64,000 bases of DNA from Phocoena phocoena (lineage: Eukaryota; Chordata; Mammalia; Artiodactyla; Phocoenidae). Shown here in pieces: positions 55,670 through 64,000 of the stretch (the stretch's first letter is position 1; the number at the start of each line of letters is the position of its first letter). The position numbers and the translations under genes were made by a program. Below the pieces are notes generated by a model that saw only the letters and a program-made list of their open reading frames with translations, searched no databases and was not told the origin of the DNA. The stretch spans positions 22,177,815 through 22,241,814 of the forward strand of contig NC_089238.1 in NCBI RefSeq assembly GCF_963924675.1, read 5' to 3'.

Positions 55670-56220
55670 CACATGGAATCAACCTAAATGTCCATTGACA
55701 GATGAATGGATAAAGAAGATGTGGTACATATTACAGTGGAATACTACTCAGCCATAAGAAAGGAAGAAAGAAAGAATGCCATTTGCAGCAACATGGATGG
55801 ACATAGAGATTATCATACTAAGTGAAGTAAGTCAGAAAGAGAAATACAAATACCATATGATACCACTTATATGTGTAATCTAAAATATGACACAAATGAA
55901 CTTATCTATGAAACAGAAACAGACTCACAGACACAGAAGACCAACTTGTGGTTGCCAAGGGGACTGGGGGTGGAGGAGGGATGGATTGGGGGTTTGGGAT
56001 CAGCAGATGCAAACAGAATGGATAAACAACAAGGTCCTACCGTATAGCACAGGAAACTATATTTAATATCCTGTGATAAACCATAATGGAAAAGAATATG
56101 AAAAATAATATATATATCTCAAATATATATATTCTGTTATATATATATATCTGAATCACTTTGTTGTATAGCAGAAATTAACACAATATTGTAAGTCAAC
56201 TATACTTCAAAAATAAATAA
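55670..56220 (+). mobile_element. L1-15: 5'-truncated L1 3' end
   Basis: ORF2 C-terminal sequence ('cctaaatgtccattgacaga', 'atggtacatattacagtgg'-like block, 'atgccatttgcagcaacatg') followed by the 3'UTR ('tggttgccaaggggactggg') and end 'caactatacttcaaaaataa'. About 550 bp. An imperfect AT inverted repeat lies at 56105-56155. Confidence 0.88.
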
Positions 56221-56870
56221 ATATATAATATATTTGGATATGGATATATTCATATATGTATAATGAAGGCATCTTTTGTATAAAAATTTAATCTAAATTT
56301 TATTTTAAGTTTAAGAAATTAATTAGACAAACCCACATTAAGGGACATTTTACAAAACAACTGGTCTCAACTCTTCAAAAGCATAAATTAATAAAAATCA
56401 AAGAAAGGCTGAGGAATTGCTCCACGTTAAAGTAAACTAAAGAAACATGATAACTAAATATAATAAATGACCCTGGACTAGATTCTGGAATAGAAAAAAG
56501 TTATTTAAAAGACATAATTGATACAATTCAATGCTAAATTTTCTGAATTTGATAACTGTATAGGAATTAGGTAAGAGAAAGTTCTTACTCAAAAAATATA
56601 CACTTAAGTGTTTAGGGTAAAAAGTGATGTTATTTGAATTTGCTCCCCAATGGTGCAGCAAAAATACATGGCATATGCTAGGCACTATATTGTTTATATT
56701 TCATGCATTGTCTCATTAAAGACATAGTAACAGATTCTATAGCTACTTCTATTTCACAGATTAATAAAATGAATCCCACAGAAACTCAAATATCCAGTAA
56801 GTGGCAGAGTCAAGACTTGAATGCAAATCTGTTTTTTCCTCCAATTTTTCAACTGTCCACTTCCTTTTTT
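56221..56870. other. AT-rich gap, nothing recognised
   Basis: No gene or clear repeat. The 82-codon minus frame at 56437-56685 shows no domain and is likely chance. Confidence 0.5.
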
Positions 56871-56887
56871 TAATAGACTTTAATTTT

Positions 56888-57091
56888 TTTTTTTTTTTTG
56901 CAGTACGTGGACCTCTCACTGTTGTGGCTTCTCCCGTTGCAGAGCACAGGCTCCGGATGCACAGGCTCAGTGGCCATGGCCCACGGGCCAAGCTGCTCCA
57001 CGGCATGTGGGATCCTCCCAGACCGGGACACAAACCCGTGTCCCCCGCATCAGCAGGCAGACTCTCAACCACTGTGCCACCAGGGAAGCCC
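56888..57091 (-). mobile_element. CHR-type SINE, minus
   Basis: T-tail at left (56883-56900), body complement GTACGTGGACCTCTCACTG and head complement GCCACCAGGGAAGCCC at right. TSDs TAATAGACTTTAATTTT at 56871-56887 and 57092-57108 are perfect over 17 bp. Confidence 0.95.
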
Positions 57092-57108
57092 TAATAGACT
57101 TTAATTTT

Positions 57109-58660
57109 GAGAACGATTTTAGATTTACAGAAAAAAATTAAATGTAGTGCAGAGAGTTTCCAAACACTCTAAACCCCGCTTCCTCTATTATTAACAGCAT
57201 TCAGTATTATGGTAAATATCTTACAATTAATGAACTAATATATTAAGTAAAGTCCATACTTTATTTAGATTTCCCCGATTTTTACCTAATGTCCCTTTTC
57301 TGTTTCAAGACTGCATCCAGGATACCATATTACATTTAACCATGATGTCTCTTAGGCATCTCTTGAATGTACAGTTTCAGAGACTTTCCTTATTTTTTAC
57401 GATCTTGACAGTTTTGAAGGGTACTGATAGGATATTTTGTAGGATGCCCCTCTATTTTCTGATGTTTTTCTCATGAATAAAGTGGAGTTACAGATTTGGG
57501 GGAGGAAGACCACAGGCACAGAGTACCTCTTTATTACATTATATCAAAGATATATACTATCAACGTGATCTATCACTGTTGATGTTGACCTTGATCACCT
57601 GGTTGCAGTATTGTGCCATAATCAAACACTGTATAGTTATTCTTTTCACTACTCCTTTTTGTACTATACTCTTTAGAAGGAATTTACTATATAAATTATT
57701 TGGAATTAGTCTGTCTCTTCTTCCTCATTTATTTATTCAATCATTTTGTTATGTCAGTATAGACTCATGGATATTTATTTTATGCTTTGGGTTATAATCC
57801 AGTATTACTTTCTTTATTCTGTTGCTCATATTGTCCAGCTTTGGCCATTGGGAGTTTCACCTAGCTCAACCTTTTTTTCTCCTTCCAAATCCCTGGAAAC
57901 ATTTTTTATTGTCTCTATAGCCTTTTTTTTTTCTTTTGTGGGATGTCATATAATTGGAACCATACAGTATGTACTCTTAACAAACTAGCTCCTTTCACCT
58001 GGAAATATGCATTTGAGGTTCATTTATGTCTTTTTGTGGCTTGCTAGCTCATTTATTTGTATCACTGAAAAACATTCGTATCATAGTTTGTTTATCCATT
58101 TTCCTATTTGAAAATATCTTGGTGGTTTCCAGTTTGGAGACATTATGAATAAAGCCACTGTAAACAATCATGTGTGAGTTTTTGCATGGGCATAACTTTT
58201 TAACTCATTTGGGTAAATATCTATTAGCATTTCTGCTGGATTGCATGGTAAAGCTATGTTTATTTTTGTAAGAAACTGCCAAACTGTCTTCCAGAATGCC
58301 CGTACAATTTTACTTTCTCACAGAAATGAATGAAGTTCCTGTTGCTATGCATCTTTGACAACTTTTGATATTGTCAGCTTTTTGGATGCTAGCCATTCTA
58401 AAGGCTGTAGTGTCTCATTATTCTTTTAATTTGCAATCCGGTAACAACAAGTTGTGTTCAATATTTTTACAGGTTATTATTTGCATGTATGCTTATGTGT
58501 ATACAGATTTTAAAAATCATTTAGGAGGTTTGTGAGATGAAATTTTTCTCATTTTTAATTGAATTGTTTTTGGGTTGTTTATTTTCCTGTAACTGAGTTT
58601 TAAGCATTCTTTGTATACTTGAGGTAAAAGTCCTTTATCAGCTATGTTCCTTTCTTATAG
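57109..58660 (-). mobile_element. L1-16: ancient minus L1, 3'UTR and ORF2 end
   Basis: The left part matches the complement of an old L1M 3'UTR ('attttagatttacagaaaaa', 'tttttacctaatgtcccttt', 'tgttgatgttgaccttgatc', 'ttattcaatcattttgttat'). The right part (57930-58480) matches the complement of an ORF2 C-terminal region ('ttggtggtttccagtttgga', 'taactcatttgggtaaatat', 'cgtacaattttactttctca'). No open frame survives. Older than all CHR insertions nearby. Confidence 0.75.
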
Positions 58661-58769
58661 CCACACTACCTCTCCTCCACAAATTGAAAGAAGACAAGTA
58701 GCAGGTTACAGTCCAGGCAGCCATGGAATTAGATTCAACATAAGATTTAAGAAATTAATAATCAAGTAT

Positions 58770-60955
58770 CAAGATGACATCAGAAAAACATGATGGAGTA
58801 GGAAGCTCCAAAAAGCCTGCCTCTCCAGCAAAGCAGTGAATAAACTGGCAAAATCTGTCAAAATGAACTTTAATATAATACTGAAAAAAAAATCAAAAGT
58901 TTATAACAACTAGGCAAACACTTAAAAAAAAAAACACCTGAATAACAGTAAGGGAATTTTGTGTCATTGTAACTTAATCTATCCCCATTCACTCTCCCCA
59001 GGTTGGTGGCAGTCTTAAAATCAATAGCTTGTGTTCTCAGTATAGATTCTTAGCACCAGAGGGAGCAGGATGTAGTTGTTTCTTAAGACCTCTCTGGTGG
59101 TTTCCTGAAGGACCAGCTCAAAGAGTCTGTCTTTATTTCATCTAATTCAGACTTCCAGGGATGAGACAGTTACCCACAGGAATTTATTAAAAATCTTTGA
59201 AGACAAATGCATTTGCTTCTGCTGCCAGGGACAAGGGATAACAGTGGGGAAAACAATAGACAAATCAAAAAGCATAGAAAGAAATGCTGGAGAAAGAGAC
59301 TCTTTGGGGAATAAGGAAAAGTATGTGGGAAAAGCACACACATACTCCTGGGAATTTAGAAGGCCATGCATATTCCAAGGGCTGAGCATATGCTTAGAAA
59401 ATATTTGAGAAGGACCTATGGTCTCACCTCTGGTTGACTTTCAGGTTCTGGAAGGAAGGCTAAGGCAGAGGCATAAACTCCCTGGCTTAATGTTGAAGGC
59501 ATTACCAACAAAAACAGAACCCATATTAAATGAGTGGGGACTTATTTTTAAATTTTTCCATACACCTAAGGAAATCTCTCGAATCACAAGCTGGTTTCAG
59601 TTCCTACACATGACAAAGAATACAGACTTTACAAAATTAGTTCAGAAAAGTAATTAAACAACAACCACTACTAGCAGCAACAACAAACCCTGGGGAAGGG
59701 AAAGAATGTTATTTTCAGACTTGCCACTTTATAATATTCAAAACTTCAATTTTCAACAAAAAAATTATGAGGAATGAAAAGAAACAAGAAACTATTTCTC
59801 AAATGATGGAAAAAAATTAAATTGATAGAAACTATCCCTGAGAAAGCTGATGTTCCATTTACTAGACTAAGAATTTAAATCAACAATTTAAAATATGCTC
59901 AGATAGTTTAAAGAAAGCCAGGTACAAAACAACAACAACTAAATGAAACAATTAGAATTATGTCTCATAAAACAGAGAATATCAAAAAAAGAGAGAAATT
60001 ATAAAAATGAACCAAATAGACATTCTGGAATTGAACATTACAATAATGGAAATTCAAAGTTCACCATAATGGTTCAAAAGAAGTTTGAGCAGGCAGAAGA
60101 AAGAATCAGAAAGTATAAAGTTAGGTCAATTAAAATTACCCAATCTGAGGTGCAGAAAGAAAAACAGAATAAAAAGAATTGAACAGAGCCTGAGATCTGT
60201 GAGCCAACATCAAGCATACCAACTTATGTATAATGGAAATTACAGAAACAGTGGAGAGAGAAACAGGAGCAGAAAGAATATTTAAAGAAATAATGGCAAA
60301 ATCTTTCCAAATTTAATGAAAAGTATGGACCTACATTTCCAAGAAGCACAATAAACTCCAAGTAAGATAAACTAAAAGAGATCCACAGCAAGAAACTTTA
60401 TAATCAAAATGTAAAAAGCCAAAGACAAAAGGAGAATATTGAAGGCAGCAGAAGAGAGGTGACTTGTCACATACAAGTGATCTTCAATAAGGTTAACAGT
60501 TGCTTTCTCATCAGAAACCATAGAGGCCAAAAGACAGTAGGATGACATGCTCAAAGTACTGAAAGAAAAAGACTATCAAACAAGAAGAATTCTATATCTG
60601 ATATAACTATCATTCAAAAACAAAGAGGAAATTAAGATTTTCCAAGTAGGAGACTTCCCTGGTGGTCCAGTGGTTAAGACTCTGTACTTCCACTTCAGGG
60701 GGCAGAGGGTTCGATCCCTGGTCGGGGAACTAAGATCCCACATGCCATGTGGTGTGGCCAAAAAATAAAAAGCAACAACAAAAATAAAGACTTTCCAAGC
60801 GAGCAGAAAAATAATTTGTTCTAGTAGATCTGCCTACAAGAAATGCTAAAGAGAGTCCCTCGGGCTGAAATAGACAGACACTAGACAGTAACCTAAGTAC
60901 ACATGAAGAAATAAAGAATATCAGTAAAGATAACTATATAGGTAGATATAAAGGT
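58770..60955 (+). mobile_element. L1-17: ancient plus L1, 5'UTR and ORF1
   Basis: Starts near 58772 with ATGACATCAGAAAAACATGATGG, an old L1 5'-end variant (shortened motif: AAAACATGATGGAGTAGG). 5'UTR to about 59800, then ORF1 remains: coiled-coil part 59943-60182, 'aagaaataatggcaaaatc' near 60285, C-terminal part near 60440-60600 ('caagaagaattctatatctg') and the end around 60850. ORF1 is split by stops and by the SINE at 60647. Confidence 0.7.
60647..60786 (+). mobile_element. Short CHR-related SINE
   Basis: GGAGACTTCCCTGGTGGTCC head, box B GGTTCGATCCCTGG, end 'ccatgtggtgtggccaaaaa'. Without the GC-rich second half, like the copy at 52418. TSDs AAGATTTTCCAAG (60634-60646) and AAGACTTTCCAAG (60787-60799), one mismatch. 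Confidence 0.88.
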
Positions 60956-61012
60956 CAGTTTTATGGAAACAACATAAATGTCCATCAACCGATGAATGAA
61001 TAAAGAAGATGT

Positions 61013-61072
<60 letters not shown>

Positions 61073-61336
61073 ATGGAATATTATTCAGCCATTAAAAAGA
61101 ATGAAATAATACCATTTGCAGCAACATGGATGGACCCAGACTATCATACTGTGACATAAGTCAGAAAGAGAAAGACAAATGCCATATGATATCACTTATA
61201 TGTAGAATCTAAAATACAACACAAATGAATATATCTACAAAAACCCCCACAAACTTACAGACATTGAGAACAGACTTGTGGTTGCCAAGGGGAAAGGAGG
61301 TTGGGGAGGGAAAAAAGAAATCAATAAATATTTTTT
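60956..61336 (+). mobile_element. L1-18: L1 ORF2 end / 3'UTR fragment
   Basis: ORF2 C-terminal sequence ('ataaatgtccatcaaccgat', 'attattcagccattaaaaag', 'atttgcagcaacatggatgg') and the first part of a 3'UTR ('cttgtggttgccaaggggaa'). It ends at 'aaaaaagaaatcaataaata' without the usual terminus, so it is truncated at both ends. A (TA)n expansion lies inside. Confidence 0.85.
61014..61072. repeat. (TA)n-(CA)n microsatellite in L1-18
   Basis: About 24 TA units followed by a short (CA)n, at the ORF2 position just before CAATGGAATATTATTCAGC. Homologous in position to the (TA)n at 41815-41853. Confidence 0.95.
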
Positions 61337-61349
61337 AAAAAGTCATTTT

Positions 61350-61548
61350 TTGGCTTCCCTGGTGGTGCAGTGGTTGAGAGTCTGCCTGCCCATGCAGGGG
61401 ACACAGTTTCGTGCCCCAGTCTGGGAAGATCCCACATGGCGTGGAGCATCTGGGCCCATGAGCCATGGCCGCTGAGCCTGCTCATCCAGAGCCTGTGCTC
61501 TGCAACGGGAGAGGCCACAACAGTGAGAGGCCCGCATACCACACACAA
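61350..61548 (+). mobile_element. CHR-type SINE
   Basis: TGGCTTCCCTGGTGGTGCAG head, body ending GAGAGGCCCGCATACCACAC and a short A-tail. TSDs AAAAAGTCATTTT at 61337-61349 and 61549-61561 are perfect over 13 bp. Confidence 0.95.
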
Positions 61549-61609
61549 AAAAAGTCATTTTAATATTTATAACAACTTCTTTTCTATATGATTTAAAAGT
61601 CAATTGTAG

Positions 61610-64000
61610 CTTGAGGAATCAAGATAGCAGAATAGAAGAACATGGAGCTCACCTCTTCACACAAATACATCAAAAATACATCTGCAGGTAGAACAATTCT
61701 CACAGAATACCTACTGAATGCTGGCAGAATATCTCAAACACCCAAAATCTCAAGAAAGATCTTCACATAACTGGGTAGAATGAAAGAGAGGGGGAAAAAA
61801 AAAAGAATCAGGATGGGACCTGCACCCCTGAAAGGGAACTGTGCAAGAGGAAATGTTCCCTAGCCCTTGGAAACCCCTTCACAAATGGGGAGATCAGCTT
61901 GGACAGAAAGGGAGCTTCAGAGGCTTGAGGAGAGTGCAGCAGCTGGTTTGTAGTAGGCAGAACAGAGAGAGAACTACAGATGGTCAGTATCACTGACTTG
62001 TGCTCCCCAGCCTGAGACACATGCCCACTGGTGCAAGCAGAGAATGGGTGCCGAAACTCAGATTTCAGAGGACAGACCCAGGGAGAGGACTGGGGTTGGC
62101 TGTGCAGAGGCAACCTGAAGTGGCTGGAGCATGGTACGGGCCACAACTTGGGGTGTACTGGAAGAAACCTGGGCCCGCCATAGAAGTGAAGCACCATCGT
62201 GCATGAAGGGAAGGGCGGGACCTGCCATAGTGGTCTCTTTCTCAGTGCTTTCTCAGCTGGCACAGTGCTGTCTCTACAAGCTCTGGAAGTGCGCAAATGC
62301 CAGCATGTTGTCCACACGTGTAGTCAGTGCCGAAATCAGAGCTGATCCCAGGGGCCCTGTGATATAGGAAAAAGTGCTGAAATCTGAGTCCTTTCCCCAC
62401 AACAGTGCAATCTGTGGATTTATGCCACCACCACCAGCTTTGTAAACTCAGCACCTGTGGGACATCAGAGTGGACAAAGGGTGCTCCTGTGACTGGGACG
62501 GTTCCAGCCTTAACATTTGTGGGCTTAGAGGGCACATGCACGTGGAGGCAGGGCCAGGGTCTGTGCTGTTTTCGTAGTTCCCACAGCTGGTCCAGGTCCA
62601 CGACTTCTGTGGCCCTGGTACCTGACTTCAGTGGATCTATGCCTATGGATCTCTGCTGGTGGCTTTGTGATCACAGCACCTGGGGGACACCAGGGCCAAT
62701 TACCTGTATTCCTACGGTTGAGGTGGGGCCAAGGTTAGTGTGAACAACAGTGTACTGTGTGAGCCCACACAACAGGTGACAGGTGACACCATAGAGTGCA
62801 CTCCCAGGTGGAAAGCTCCGACAGAAGAAACTCAGTGGCTCCTCTCCCAGCAGGATCCCTCAATCCCACCTACCTCACACCACAGCTCAGAAATGTATAT
62901 AGGGGCATCTAGTCCCAGAACTAGGGAGCACACCCTCCCCCCCCACCCAACAGGGCAGTGATAACCACAGAGCAGAGAGGAGGCCCCACTCAATAGCCAG
63001 TGCAGGCTCTGGTCATCACAACTGCAGTCACACCTCCTATCAAGGGGATAATGGCCAGCACACACTGAGAAAAGATGCAGTAGTCATCCATACTAAAAAC
63101 AGCCCTCATATCAAAAATATGAAACCCACGCAGGCTACACAGGGATGCTCCCACATAAAAACAGCCTTTCAAGACCACAGTAGATAACAGTTTCTCCTAA
63201 GCTCATAGAGTCAGAGAAATATAAGTAAAATGAAGAAGCAGAGGAACGACTCCCAATTAAAAGATCAAAGGAATCCCCCTGAAAGAACAGTGAAACAGAC
63301 CTCTTCAGTCCAACAGACACCAAGTTCAAAAAGGAGATAATGAAAATACTGAAGGAATTAAGAAAGGCTATTTATAGAAATGCAGATTACTGTAAAAAGG
63401 AACTATAATCTCTAAAGAGGAACCAAGAGAAATTAGAAAATTCATTTGCTGAGGTGAAAGGCAATGAATGGCATACTGAATAATGCAGAAGAATGAATAA
63501 GTGATCCGGAAGACAGAATAATGGAAATCGATCAATGAGAACAGCAGAAAGAAAGACAAATGGGGGGAAAAAATGAAATCAATGTAAGAGAACTATGGGA
63601 TAATATAAAGCATGCCAATCTATGCATAACAGGGATCCAGAAGGTGAAGAAAGAGAAAAAGGGATCGAAAATGTATTTGAAGAAATTATGGCTGAAAACT
63701 CCCCAAACCTAAAGAAGGAAACAGATATCCAGGTACAGGAAGAACAGAGAGTCTCAAACAAGATGAATGCAAACAGACCCACACTAAGACATATTATAAT
63801 TAAAATGGCAAAACTTAAAAAAAAAAGGAGGATTCTAAAGGCAACAAGAAGAAAACAAAGAGTTAATTACAAAGGACCCCCCATAAGCCTATCAGCTGAT
63901 TTCTCTACAGAAATGTTGCAGGCCAGAAGGGAGTGGCAAGATATATTCAAAGTCCTGAAAGGGAAAAATATGCAACCTAGGATACTCCACCCAGCAAGAT
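61610..64000 (+). mobile_element. L1-19: 5' half of a plus L1, runs off window
   Basis: Starts TTGAGGAATCAAGATAGCAG at about 61608, a mutated AAGATGGC-type start. The first 200 bp follow L1-3 and L1-4 ('gaatacctactgaatgctgg', 'gatgggacctgcacccctga'). The 5'UTR runs to about 63229; after about 61930 it no longer resembles the L1-3 5'UTR. ORF1 starts at 63230 and continues past the window end. No SINE interrupts it. Open frames at 61808-62961 are chance frames. Confidence 0.85.
63230..64000 (+). pseudogene. L1-19 ORF1, broken, partial at window end
   Basis: ATG at 63230 (MKKQRNDSQLKDQRNPPERT) runs 37 codons to a TAA near 63340. Downstream blocks follow in shifted frames: coiled coil ('gaatgaataagtgatccgga' near 63492), RRM entry 'gcataacagggatccagaag' near 63625, 'acacatattataat'-like RNA-binding region near 63790, and C-terminal 'ccagaagggagtggcaagat' near 63923. 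The last residues lie beyond 64000. Confidence 0.85.

Overview
This window is vertebrate nuclear DNA, almost certainly from a cetacean (whale or dolphin). The main evidence is repeated copies of a tRNA-derived SINE with the head GGGCTTCCCTGGTGGCGCAG, the CHR-type SINE of cetaceans and their relatives, together with a mammalian L1 (LINE-1) load. I found no host protein-coding gene, structural RNA gene, CRISPR array or bacterial-type feature. By my own tally of coordinates, more than 80% of the window is L1 or SINE sequence. The long open frames are L1 ORF1/ORF2 pieces, antisense shadows of them, or chance frames in GC-rich L1 5'UTRs.

Layout. 1-3540: low-information flank with an L2-like relic, a short triplicated repeat, a (TG/CA) microsatellite and a HAL1/L1-like relic. 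3540-16135: two old plus-strand L1s (L1-1, L1-2). L1-2 is split by a younger full-length plus-strand L1 (L1-3, 7163-14931) with an intact 297-codon ORF1, a broken ORF2 and an unusually long 5'UTR. 16136-20083: two convergent L1 5' parts (L1-4 plus, L1-5 minus) joined at a short palindrome; the L1-5 5'UTR looks spliced. 20186-35025: a minus-strand L1 (L1-6) holding two later L1s, L1-7 (5'-truncated, minus) and L1-8 (full-length, plus). 35026-43395: L1 3' ends and a long degraded plus-strand L1 (L1-10) peppered with SINEs, then L1-11. 43396-50660: an old L1 3'UTR (L1-12) split by a full-length minus-strand L1 (L1-13) whose 5'UTR is built of tandem units of about 178 bp. 50665-61336: ancient L1 remains, L1 3' fragments and SINEs. 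61610-64000: the 5' half of another plus-strand L1 (L1-19) running off the window.

Biology. What can be read here is a history of nested retrotransposition. Target-site duplications (TSDs) give the insertion order in several places. The most interesting signals are (1) an apparent spliced-and-reintegrated L1 5'UTR whose missing segment has GT...AG ends in the neighbouring full-length copy, (2) about 150 bp of non-L1 sequence inside the TSDs of the youngest L1, suggesting 5' transduction or a chimeric cDNA, (3) two snap-back or template-switch palindromes, and (4) tandem-repeat architecture in two different L1 5'UTRs. I see no new multi-gene system. L1 family ages and subfamily names are inferences from sequence memory, not from a database search.
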